From Spirochaetota bacterium (GTDB lineage: Bacteria > Spirochaetota > Spirochaetia > Treponematales > Rectinemataceae), in assembly GCA_029265615.1 (NCBI GenBank), contig JAJUIB010000013.1, positions 22,344-86,343 on the forward strand: a stretch of DNA of 64,000 bases, given 5' to 3'. Under the pieces are notes generated by a model. That model saw only the letters and a list, made by a program, of their open reading frames with translations, had not been told where the DNA came from and did not search any database. The position numbers and the translations under genes are program-made. Of the stretch, positions 54,275-62,281 are shown piece after piece (position 1 is the first letter of the stretch; each line of letters starts with the position of its first letter).

Positions 54275-55477
54275 ATGTCCAAGTCCATCCGCCGCGTCCT
54301 TGTGGGCGATCGCACAATTATCCTCGTGGGCACAGCCCACATCTCGCCTGAAAGCATCGAGGAAGTTCGCTCTGTCATTGCCGCCGAGATGCCCGCCCGC
54401 GTCTGCGTCGAGATCGACGAAGGCCGCTACCGTGCCATGAGCTCAGGCTCGAGCTGGGAAAGCCTCGACATTGGCAAGGTGCTCCGCGAGGGGAAGGGCT
54501 TTCTCCTCATGGCGAACCTCGCGCTTTCGGGCTTTCAACGCCGCATGGGCGCGGGCGTCGGCGTCAAGCCCGGCGATGACATGCTCGCGGCCGTGCGCGT
54601 CGCGGAGGAGCTCGGCATCCCCTACGCTTTCTGCGACCGCGAAGTCAGCCTCACTCTGAAGCGCGCATGGGGCCGGTCGGGGCTCTGGAATCGCTCGAAG
54701 CTTGTCGCGGGCCTTTTCTCGAGCGCGTTTACCGAGGAAAAACTCAGCGAGGCGGAAATCGAACGGCTTAAGGAGCGCAGCGAGCTCGAGGAAATGATGG
54801 CCGAACTCGCCGACTACCTTCCCTCCGTCAAAGAGGTGCTTATCGACGAGCGAGACCGCTATCTTGCCGCAAAAATCTTCCTTGAGGCGCAGAAATCCCC
54901 GCCGAGCGCCGCCCCCGCGGCGCTCGCTGTTGTCGGCGCAGGCCACCTCGATGGCATCGAAAGCTGGCTCGCGCGCCTTGCACACGGCGAGGACAGCCCC
55001 GATGTCGCCGAGCTCGAAACTCTGCCGCCGCCCTCGATGTGGGGCAGGTTGGCCGCTTGGGTTATTCCGGCGCTTATCGTGGGGCTCATCGTCGTCGGCT
55101 TTTTCACCTCTGGCGTCGAGGCGAGCCTTTCGCTCCTCCTCCGCTGGGTCATCCTCAACGGATCTCTTGCCGCCCTCGGTTCCGCACTCTGCCTCGCCCA
55201 TCCGCTTACCATACTTCTCTCATTTCTCGCGGCACCGGTCGCGACGCTCAACCCCTTTGTCGGGGTCGGTCTTTTCGCGGGTCTCGCCGAAGCCTTTCTC
55301 AAAAAGCCGCGCGTCGCCGATCTTGAGCGCCTTGCGGAGGATGCGACCAGCCTCAAGGGCTTTTACACGAACCGCGTAACCCACATACTCCTCGTGTTCT
55401 TCCTTTCGAGCATCGGCGGCATGGCTGGCAATTTTATCGCCCTCCCCTTCCTCGCCTCGGGGGCCCTGAGAGGCTAA
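54275..55477 (+). CDS. TraB family protein
   Basis: Membrane protein of the TraB/PrgY family, named after enterococcal pheromone shutdown, found in many archaea and bacteria. The 400-aa product has the family start [16 protein letters not shown] (about 16-31), [10 protein letters not shown] (about 43-52) and the conserved [10 protein letters not shown] (about 216-225). Three or four C-terminal membrane helices follow (about 253-400: [31 protein letters not shown]; a final [10 protein letters not shown]...). The putative catalytic site is formed by the two GxxH motifs. It starts 9 bp after the DHH gene and may be cotranscribed. Biochemical role unknown. Confidence 0.88.
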   Translation: MSKSIRRVLVGDRTIILVGTAHISPESIEEVRSVIAAEMPARVCVEIDEGRYRAMSSGSSWESLDIGKVLREGKGFLLMANLALSGFQRRMGAGVGVKPGDDMLAAVRVAEELGIPYAFCDREVSLTLKRAWGRSGLWNRSKLVAGLFSSAFTEEKLSEAEIERLKERSELEEMMAELADYLPSVKEVLIDERDRYLAAKIFLEAQKSPPSAAPAALAVVGAGHLDGIESWLARLAHGEDSPDVAELETLPPPSMWGRLAAWVIPALIVGLIVVGFFTSGVEASLSLLLRWVILNGSLAALGSALCLAHPLTILLSFLAAPVATLNPFVGVGLFAGLAEAFLKKPRVADLERLAEDATSLKGFYTNRVTHILLVFFLSSIGGMAGNFIALPFLASGALRG

Positions 55478-55566
55478 ACACGTCACACAGCGCCGGCCCC
55501 CATGACGCGCCGCGCCGCCCTCGATACAATGGGCGGCACCTATCCGTACACGCTAAGGAGAGCTAT

Positions 55567-56058
55567 ATGGAAGCCTGCCCCTGCGGCTCCGGCCGCGACT
55601 ATGCCGCCTGCTGCGGACAGTACATTTCCGGCGAGGCGAAGGCCCCCAACGCCGAAGCGCTCATGCGTAGCCGCTACACCGCCTACGTGAAGGGCGCGAT
55701 CGACTACATTATCGCCACCTGCGACCGTGAGGGCGACGAGGGTATCGACGTCGACGCCACCCGCCGTTGGAGCGAAAAATCCACCTGGCTCGGTCTTGCG
55801 ATCCACCGGACCGAGAAGGGCGGTCCCGCCGACAGCGAAGGCGTCGTCGAATTCACCGCGACCTACATCCTCGACGGACTCCGCGAAGAACACCGGGAAA
55901 TCGCATCCTTCGTTAAAAAAGACGGCACATGGCTCTATAGCGAGGGCGAGGTCGTCCCCCGCACCGTCGTGCGCGAAGGTCCCAAGATCGGCCGCAACGA
56001 TCCCTGCCCCTGCGGATCGGGGAAGAAATACAAAAAGTGCTGCGGCGCCCGCGCCTAA
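55567..56058 (+). CDS. ychJ: YchJ-like protein with two SEC-C motifs
   Basis: The 163-aa protein has two SEC-C zinc motifs, [14 protein letters not shown] at residues 4-17 and [14 protein letters not shown] at 147-160. Between them is the NTF2-like YchJ/UPF0225 domain (YCxxY-type segment near 40, [10 protein letters not shown] near 75 and [11 protein letters not shown]). The exact cellular role of YchJ is not established. The ATG follows AAGGAG. Convergent with the pyrophosphatase gene. Confidence 0.92.
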   Translation: MEACPCGSGRDYAACCGQYISGEAKAPNAEALMRSRYTAYVKGAIDYIIATCDREGDEGIDVDATRRWSEKSTWLGLAIHRTEKGGPADSEGVVEFTATYILDGLREEHREIASFVKKDGTWLYSEGEVVPRTVVREGPKIGRNDPCPCGSGKKYKKCCGARA

Positions 56059-56096
56059 ATCCGTACGGGCGGGAGCGCCGCCCGTGCGGCGCACGC

Positions 56097-57752
56097 TTAA
56101 CGTTCCACCGCCTTCTCGACAAGCTCGAAGAGCGCCGGCATGAGCTGTTTCTTGCGCGATAGGACGTCCTTAAGCACATAGACGCCAGCCTCAAGTTTCG
56201 GATAGCCAATCAAGGACAGGAACTCGCGGTCGGCGTCCACGAGAAGCAGACTCGTAAGCTCGGTGATGTCCGTAACCATGATCGCGGAAAGGTAGTACCC
56301 CTTTTCGCGGCGCATTTCGGCAAGCCCCAAGAGAATTTCGGCGCGGCGTTCCATGATTTCAGCCGTGTCGGAAACCTCCACCTGACTCACGCTGAGTAGC
56401 CGGCCCGCGCTTTCGTATTCCTTCAAATCAAGCCTGATGATCTCCGCGGCCGGCCGGGAGGCAACCTCGGATGCGGAGCCCATGATATCCTTGCCGAGCG
56501 CCTCGACCTCGAGATCGCAGACGTTTGCGAGATATTCGGCCATCTCGCGATCCACCTCCGTGGTCGTCGCCGAACGCAGAACGAGCGTATCGGAGAGGAT
56601 GCCGCACAAGAGGATCGATGCTATCGGTTTTCTGAGCGGGATTCGCTGCTCGCGGTACATCGAGGCGACGATCGTGCTCGTCGATCCCACGACCCGGTTG
56701 ATAAACGTGATGGGGTATTTCGTCGAAAACGATCCAAGACGGTGGTGGTCGAGCACCTCGAGCACCCGGTAATTCTCGATCCCCTCAACAGCCTGCGAGA
56801 ATTCGTTGTGATCGACCATGATCACCTCGACCTTCGGCTCGCTCACAAGGTCGCCCTCGGAGAGGATCCCCACCACACGCCCCTCATCATCGAGCACCGG
56901 CACCGACCTGCAGGGACTTTCCGCAATCGCCTTGCGCGCAGTTTTGATCCAGTCGCGGCGCAAAACAGTGCTTATGCCTTCGTCGCCCATAGTCCCCACG
57001 GGCGTCGAATAGATCACGAGGAGCGAGGTGCTCGAAGTATCATAGGGGGAAACAAGGACGGAGACCCGCTTCCTCTCGGCAAGCTCGCGAAGCTCCTTGG
57101 ACACGATGGTGCCGTTCGTCGCGATGACGGCACGAACGCCCGCCTCGATGGCTATGCGCTGGACATCTTCGCGATCGCCGACAAGCACCACCTTGTTGCC
57201 TGCTGGTTCTGCCTCGATATGCGCCTTGAACGAAGCCGTTTCGAGAGCCGCCACCACAAGCCGGGCCTTGAAGAACTCCCCCTCATCGAAGGTAACAAGC
57301 GGTTGCGCTTTGACGGTGTTCACAAGATGGCCGACGCTCGTGGGTATGACCGCTTTCTTGTGTGGATTGATCTTGGTAAGGATGTTGCGGGCGAATGCAC
57401 CGTAATGGAGCATCGACACATAGCGGCCCTCGCCGTCGACGATGGGCAGCGCCTTGCCCTCGCCCTGGCCCATGATCGCAAGCGCCTCCCAGAGAGGGGT
57501 CGTGTCGCGGACAACCTGCACTCCGGCCGGCATCCAGTATTCCACCTTCGGCACAAGATCGGGCACGAATTCGGGTAGCGCAACGCCAAATCGCTCAAAA
57601 ATATACTCGGTTTGGGGGTTGACTGCGCCAGCACGCGCCGCGCGCGCCTCGACAAGCCCTTGTGCGCGCTTTAGCTCGGCATATGCGGCAGCGGCGACCA
57701 CCGAGTCGGTATCCGGGTTCTTATGCCCGATGATGTAGACAGTCCTATCCAT
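56097..57752 (-). CDS. ppaC: Manganese-dependent inorganic pyrophosphatase with CBS-DRTGG-CBS insert
   Basis: Family II pyrophosphatase hydrolysing PPi. ATG at 57752 (MDRTVYIIGHKNPDTDS) gives 551 aa. The DHH catalytic motifs are GHKNPDTDS (about 8-16), VEVIMVDHNEF (about 300) and LDHHRLGSF (about 325-333). The region from about 65 to 290 carries two CBS domains and a DRTGG domain, which in homologues bind adenine nucleotides to regulate activity. The C-terminal DHHA2 domain ends the protein. It overlaps the galactosidase gene by 8 bp. Confidence 0.94.
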   Translation of the reverse strand: MDRTVYIIGHKNPDTDSVVAAAAYAELKRAQGLVEARAARAGAVNPQTEYIFERFGVALPEFVPDLVPKVEYWMPAGVQVVRDTTPLWEALAIMGQGEGKALPIVDGEGRYVSMLHYGAFARNILTKINPHKKAVIPTSVGHLVNTVKAQPLVTFDEGEFFKARLVVAALETASFKAHIEAEPAGNKVVLVGDREDVQRIAIEAGVRAVIATNGTIVSKELRELAERKRVSVLVSPYDTSSTSLLVIYSTPVGTMGDEGISTVLRRDWIKTARKAIAESPCRSVPVLDDEGRVVGILSEGDLVSEPKVEVIMVDHNEFSQAVEGIENYRVLEVLDHHRLGSFSTKYPITFINRVVGSTSTIVASMYREQRIPLRKPIASILLCGILSDTLVLRSATTTEVDREMAEYLANVCDLEVEALGKDIMGSASEVASRPAAEIIRLDLKEYESAGRLLSVSQVEVSDTAEIMERRAEILLGLAEMRREKGYYLSAIMVTDITELTSLLLVDADREFLSLIGYPKLEAGVYVLKDVLSRKKQLMPALFELVEKAVER

Positions 57753-59574
57753 TGACGTGTTCCTCGTAGAGCGAGATGGAATGCGGCGCATAGCTCATCC
57801 TCCCGCGCACACGCGACGCGTGTTCGAGTATCGGCTCGCCATGGTCGTGCTCGCCTGACGCCGCAGAGAATGGCGCGTCCGAAAGATTAGCGATCCCATG
57901 GACACACCCATCGCGACTGCGTATCGCAAAGACATCGCGCGCACGAAGCTCGGCGGCATACTCCCGACCTGCAAGCCGGTCGTACAGGCCGACGATTCTG
58001 TCGGAGAATGCCCTCGCGCGCGGATCGCGGAAATCGGCAACATTGTCCGAGAACATCACCTGGGAGGCAAGAAGCCGGGCGGCAAGCGCGACAAGCTCCT
58101 TCTCCCCTTCGGACAGACGCATCGCGCGCTCGCGCAGGAACACGACATCGGGATCGTTCACAAACACCGCCCCGTCGAGCACCGACCGCCCGAAGGTCGC
58201 AAGCAGGTTGGAATACGCGGAAGGGCGCCCCTCGTGCCGCAGCACCTTAAGAATCGGCCATTCCCATGCCTCGAGTGTGTCGGCCCCAATGCGCATGAGC
58301 GGGAAATGGCGGTAGCTCGATTCAAGCGGAGCTCCGCAGCCGAGCCAGGCGACGGGGCGCCCCCGGGCATCCGCAATTCGCGACGTTATGCGCCCGATGA
58401 CGCGCTCGTAGTGTTCATAGGCGGCGCCGCCTCGAGCCCGACGGCCCGGAAGAAATCCGGCGTAGAGAAAGTCGAGCTTGAGGTACCTGAACCCCCACTC
58501 GTCCACGACACGCCGCATGATCGCGTCAAGATACTCCTCAACCTCGGGGAGCGATAGGTCGAGCGCATAAAAATAGCCATCCCAGTTGGGGTTCCATCCG
58601 GCCCGCACCGGCTTGCCCCTTGCATCGCGCAGAAGCCACTCCGGGTGAGCGTGAAAGACCGCCGCACGGCGGGTCACCAAGAACGGAGCAAGCCACAGCC
58701 CTGGAATGAGGTTCTTTTCATCCGCCTGTGCCGCAAGGCGCGATAGACCATTCGGAAATTTCGCCGTATCGATCTCCCATTCGCCAACCGCCTTTTCCCA
58801 GCCGTCGTCGATCTGGAACACCGTTGGCTTACCACGCGCGATGTAGTAATCGCGGATGAGGTTCGGTTCGCGGTCGATGGCGGAAAGATCCTCGCCGATC
58901 ACCCGCTCGTCGATATTCGTGTAGTGGTTGTACCACGATTCGTAGCCGCCCGGCACAAGCCCTTCGGCGGAACCCAAAAACGCAAGCCGCTTGAACGTCC
59001 CCATTTCGGCAAACACCGCACGAAACGCGTCGCGGGCCGCAAACATGTCGTTGCAATGGAACGCAATGAGCTCCGCGACCAACGTTCCCTGTGCAAAACG
59101 CGCGCCCTTTGCAAGCATAGAGACGGCAAGCCCAAGATCCTCCCGACCTACACGAAACGCGATCGGTGGAGTACCTACGTTGCGCGACACGATAAAGAAC
59201 CGTCCTATGCCTGAGCGGACGCCGACATAAAAATGCGACAGCACCTCGCCCCGCCGCTCCGGGGGGCCCGGCCACTGGGAAAAAACGCGGAAACGCTTAA
59301 GCACGCAGGGGCGCACCCGCTCCTCCGCATCAAGCTCCCCCGCATATGACCAGGACTGCCACCCATTGACGATAAAGCGCGGTTTTTCTGGACCGCGGAA
59401 TCCCGACCGCATGGCCGCCGGAACCTCCGCGAGTGCAAGGAGCTCCTCGAACCCCGTCTGTAAAATAGTGGTCTCATCGGATTCAATAGCAAAGTCCGTT
59501 GCGGCGAAGATCCTGATGCGCAACCGTCCATCGGCTCTGTCATGTTGCATCACGAATCCTGGTTGCACCTGCAT
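57745..59574 (-). CDS. GH36-type alpha-galactosidase
   Basis: Releases terminal alpha-galactose. The 609-aa protein has an N-terminal beta-sandwich with NGWQSWSYAGEL (about 70-81), typical of GH36. The (beta/alpha)8 barrel has FQIDDGWEKAVGEWEID (about 250-266), the nucleophile Asp in RYLKLDFLYAG (about 370-380) and the acid/base Asp in MRIGADTLEAW (about 435-445). No signal peptide, so cytoplasmic. Start follows GGAGGGATT. It precedes the pyrophosphatase with an 8-bp overlap; a link between sugar release and PPi turnover is not obvious. Fits sugar-degrading spirochetes. Confidence 0.9.
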   Translation of the reverse strand: MQVQPGFVMQHDRADGRLRIRIFAATDFAIESDETTILQTGFEELLALAEVPAAMRSGFRGPEKPRFIVNGWQSWSYAGELDAEERVRPCVLKRFRVFSQWPGPPERRGEVLSHFYVGVRSGIGRFFIVSRNVGTPPIAFRVGREDLGLAVSMLAKGARFAQGTLVAELIAFHCNDMFAARDAFRAVFAEMGTFKRLAFLGSAEGLVPGGYESWYNHYTNIDERVIGEDLSAIDREPNLIRDYYIARGKPTVFQIDDGWEKAVGEWEIDTAKFPNGLSRLAAQADEKNLIPGLWLAPFLVTRRAAVFHAHPEWLLRDARGKPVRAGWNPNWDGYFYALDLSLPEVEEYLDAIMRRVVDEWGFRYLKLDFLYAGFLPGRRARGGAAYEHYERVIGRITSRIADARGRPVAWLGCGAPLESSYRHFPLMRIGADTLEAWEWPILKVLRHEGRPSAYSNLLATFGRSVLDGAVFVNDPDVVFLRERAMRLSEGEKELVALAARLLASQVMFSDNVADFRDPRARAFSDRIVGLYDRLAGREYAAELRARDVFAIRSRDGCVHGIANLSDAPFSAASGEHDHGEPILEHASRVRGRMSYAPHSISLYEEHVNG

Positions 59575-59658
59575 AATCCCTCCGGCATCTTCCGTAAGTG
59601 AGAAGGCTTAGTGTACTATCGGCGCGGTCGACCGTCAAAGGTCCAGTGGGGGCGCGCC

Positions 59659-60234
59659 ATGATACGACTTTACGCCTTTCTCGGAAACCATGGCCGAGAA
59701 TACCGCGGCAACCGCCACAACGTGGCGTGGCAGCTTGCTGAACACCTGCCGGTCTATGGCGAGCTCAGCTTTGAGCGCAAGTTCAAGGGCCGGTATGCCC
59801 AGTGGACAAGCCCAAACGGGCGCATCTGGTTCCTCTTCCCCGAAACCTACATGAACCTTTCCGGAGACGCGATCAGCGAGGCGATGCGGTTTTTCCATGT
59901 GGCGCCTGACGAGCTCCTTGCAATCCATGATGACCTTGAGCTTCCGTTCGGATCGTTCGGATTTAAATTCGGCGGCGGACTCGGCGGCCATAACGGCCTC
60001 CGGTCTATCGAATCGCGCCTCGGGACGCGGGACTTCGCTCGCCTGCGCATCGGCATCGGACGCCCCGACCACGCCGACATCGCCGGATACGTGCTTTCGG
60101 ATTTCAGCCCTCGCGAGCGCGATGACCTCGAGTGCGCCGTTTTCCCCAAAGCGGCGGACGCCGTAGGCATTTGCATAAACGAAGGATTTGCCAAAGCTCT
60201 CGCACTTTTTCCCAAGGTGCGATGCCTTGATTAA
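59659..60234 (+). CDS. pth: Peptidyl-tRNA hydrolase
   Basis: Recycles tRNA from prematurely released peptidyl-tRNA. ATG at 59659 (MIRLYAFLGNHGREY) gives a 191-aa protein. Catalytic Asn10 (LGN), His20 (NRHNVAW) and Asp near 94 (IHDDLEL) are present, as are the GGGLGGHNGLRS motif (about 107-118) and the final helix. The usual LGNPG start is LGNHG here. The gene marks the left border of the AT-rich accessory segment. Confidence 0.95.
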   Translation: MIRLYAFLGNHGREYRGNRHNVAWQLAEHLPVYGELSFERKFKGRYAQWTSPNGRIWFLFPETYMNLSGDAISEAMRFFHVAPDELLAIHDDLELPFGSFGFKFGGGLGGHNGLRSIESRLGTRDFARLRIGIGRPDHADIAGYVLSDFSPRERDDLECAVFPKAADAVGICINEGFAKALALFPKVRCLD

Positions 60235-60342
60235 GTTTGTCATGATTATTTGGGTCATGGCGCGATTCCTGCCGAGCGAAGCAACAGCGGAAATCGTGAC
60301 ATAGCCAAGTCCGGTTGAAGCGATTGTTCGATGAATTTTCTT
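60235..60342. other. Island start: non-coding after pth
   Basis: The 108 bp after pth carry no gene; composition falls from GC-rich to strongly AT-rich within about 80 bp. No tRNA or att-like repeat was seen. Confidence 0.6.
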
Positions 60343-60681
60343 CTATTCAATTATTACTTTTACTATCTCAACTGCCCTATCAATTACTTCATCATTTTAT
60401 TTTTCAATAAACTCAATGTTTAGTATCTTCAAATCTAGACTTTTAAACCGATCACTCAATACACATCCATTTATCTTCCATTTGCCTTGGCTTCAAATGA
60501 ATAACCTTTTTCCTTACTCGTTATTGGACAAAAAAATACCTAATCCCACTTTTTGATTATATGACTTCTGGGAAATCACTAATGCCGGTCTTCTTCCGCG
60601 TTGCTCATGTCCGGCCTGCGGATCAAAATCCAACCATACAATATCTCCCCTTTCAGGAACATAGCTTTTTTATTTCACCAT
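60343..60681 (-). pseudogene. mazF: Decayed MazF/PemK-type toxin
   Basis: Read on the minus strand from ATG at 60681 the codons give MVK*KSYVPERGDIVWLDFD, then PQAGHEQRGRRPALVISQKS, which is a textbook MazF opening, but codon 4 is TAA. After VGLGIF a one-base insertion in a T7 run shifts the frame: the next frame reads CPITSKEKGYSFEAKA, and a second shift gives CVLSDRFKSLDLKILNIEFIEK, then an in-frame TAA before NDEVIDRAVEIVKVIIE and the final TAG. The reconstructed length is about 112 aa, normal for MazF endoribonuclease. At least four lesions make it non-functional. The region is very AT-rich compared with the chromosome, a sign of transfer. Confidence 0.87.
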
Positions 60682-60742
60682 TCTTCTTTCCCTACTGATT
60701 TACCAGTCTCGATTGAATCATAGCAATTCTCATCGGTTCGGA
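60675..60742 (-). pseudogene. mazE: 3' fragment of a MazE-type antitoxin
   Basis: Upstream of the mazF remnant, overlapping its ATG, the frame ends TDENCYDSIETGKSVGKEEW and a TGA at 60675-60677. The ending TG-VGKE-W is the usual MazE C-terminus. The 5' part is replaced by the end of the IS3-type transposase segment; the junction lies around 60735-60747. Confidence 0.75.
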
Positions 60743-60747
60743 ATCGG

Positions 60748-61503
60748 TCAAGATAGATGACACACGATCTCCGTAGGTCTTTCACAGGAATCAGGGATGG
60801 GAGAGAGTTGCGGCGGTGGATTCAGTCGCACCTGGGCGATTCTGGTATAAAGACGAGGCGTGCCGCTCCAGCGGAGCGGAGTGCGCGCCACAGCCGCGCA
60901 GATAACCTCGTTACGCTTCTCGAAGAGCTGGATGTCGCGTCCGTCGTGTCGCGTGCGGGGTGTGACATAGCCGATGGCAGAGTGGCGGTGCTCGGTGTTG
61001 TACCAATGGATGAAGTTGGCGTACCAGGTCCGAGCATCATCTAACGACTCGAAGTGGTCTGGACGCCCGACGGAGCTCTTGAGGGTCTTGTGCCAGGATT
61101 CAATGATGACATTGTCACTGCTACAACGGGGGAGCGAGTGGCTTCGCTTGATGGCGAGCGAGTCAAGGAAGACCGCCAACGTCACGCCCCGCATCGGATT
61201 GCCGTTGTCGGCATGGATAATCGTCGAAGTGACGCCTAAGTCCCTGATAATGCGCTTAAACAGGCGTGTAGCGTGCTCCTCGGATTCGGAGGTCTCAATC
61301 GACAAGCCGACGATGGAGCGGTCGTACACATCGATGACAGTGTAGGCGTAGAGAAACAGCCCTGAAACTCCGGTCTTGAACCAGGTAATGTCCCAGGACC
61401 AGACCTGATTGGGTTTCGAAACCTCGACACACTCGGGTTTCGTCGGCTTTCGCGGTTTCCGCGATTCCCGCCGGTGGGCGAGAGCCTTCCACCTTGACCG
61501 CTA
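60748..61503 (-). pseudogene. IS3-family transposase remnant (orfB, N-terminus missing)
   Basis: An open frame of 250 codons runs from after a TAG at 61503 to a TGA at 60748. It reads WKALAHRRESRKPRKPTKP, then NQVWSWDITW, then the integrase core, with catalytic Asp in SWDITW, Asp in IHADNGNP and Glu in SDNVIIESWHKTLK (DDE all kept). It ends with HWYNTEHRHSAIGYVTP and RWSGTPRLYT-type sequence as in IS3 orfB. There is no start codon near its 5' end and no orfA, so the element is truncated at its left side. It sits inside the mazE gene and is flanked by vapC. Confidence 0.85.
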
Positions 61504-61553
61504 ATGGTTCTAGGCTTTGCACTTGGAGGTTGAATCTACCACTCTCCTTGTTC

Positions 61554-61946
61554 CTAAATATTACTTCCGAAAACCTTTAATCCTATATGGCGCTTCATTA
61601 GCTCGAAGTGCTTATCAAAGCTATATAAATGAACTTTGTTTTGAACGGCATTTTGTGCAATAACCAAGTCTGGTATTCCGACTCTGTTTATTCCATTTTT
61701 CAAATTCATGGTTTGCATGGTAATGATTCCAGGCCAATCTATTCTAAGTTCTATTTTTTCAACAACAGTAAGCAACCTTATTATTTCGTTTCCCTTTTTG
61801 TGATGAAGTGATGGAATAAGTTCCGCTAAAATCAAATCATTTGTACATATTTGATTAGCATCAAGAAGTTGGAATAGGACTTTCGTTTCATCATTTCCCT
61901 TGAAAAAAGATATCCAGACAGATGAATCAACAAGTACTTTGTTCAT
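61554..61946 (-). CDS. vapC: VapC-type PIN-domain toxin
   Basis: Type II toxin RNase. The 130-aa protein has the PIN acidic residues: Asp in LVDSSVWISFF (about 7), Glu in LILAELIPSL (about 42), Asp in GIPDLVIAQ (about 94) and Asp in YSFDKHFELM (about 112). No lesions are visible. It overlaps vapB by 4 bp (ATGA). AT-rich codon use contrasts with the rest of the chromosome. Confidence 0.93.
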   Translation of the reverse strand: MNKVLVDSSVWISFFKGNDETKVLFQLLDANQICTNDLILAELIPSLHHKKGNEIIRLLTVVEKIELRIDWPGIITMQTMNLKNGINRVGIPDLVIAQNAVQNKVHLYSFDKHFELMKRHIGLKVFGSNI

Positions 61947-62134
61947 CGCTGCCTCAACGCATCAAGGTCAATATCCAAATCAACTTTCCCAAAATACTGC
62001 TTTAAGTTCTTTACACGTTCTCTTTGAATAAGGTTTTGCAGAGCTGTTTTTATAAGGTCGGTCTTAGTAGATATATGAGTCAAAGCCATTGCTTCCTCAA
62101 TGAGCGCCTCGGGAAGATCTAAGGTTGTACGCAC
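61943..62134 (-). CDS. vapB: VapB-type antitoxin
   Basis: The 63-aa protein starts with GTG after a GGAGGT site. It has the DUF2191-type beginning MRTTLDLPEALIEEAM, an N-terminal ribbon-helix-helix DNA-binding region and a flexible C-terminus that should embrace VapC. It overlaps vapC by 4 bp. Confidence 0.9.
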   Translation of the reverse strand: MRTTLDLPEALIEEAMALTHISTKTDLIKTALQNLIQRERVKNLKQYFGKVDLDIDLDALRQR

Positions 62135-62145
62135 AGACTACCTCC

Positions 62146-62176
62146 ATGCATATATTATACACATTTATATATGCAT
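62146..62176 (-). promoter_or_regulatory. VapBC operator/promoter palindrome
   Basis: A perfect 10-bp inverted repeat (ATGCATATAT 62146-62155 and ATATATGCAT 62167-62176, 11-nt spacer) lies just upstream of vapB. It overlaps a possible -10 region (TATAAT-like on the minus strand), as expected for autoregulation by the VapBC complex. Confidence 0.7.
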
Positions 62177-62281
62177 AGTCAATCTACTGTTTATGCCCTT
62201 CGAAAAGTTTTTCCTTATTCTATATAGTTTTGCTAGTTTGCATCGCAGGCGTCCGCTGCATGCTGTTGTTAGACGCCCCTC

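Noticed and set aside
60343..60681. Reading the AT-rich stretch after pth as plain intergenic DNA
   Set aside because: The minus strand encodes recognisable MazF blocks in three frames, so it is a pseudogene.
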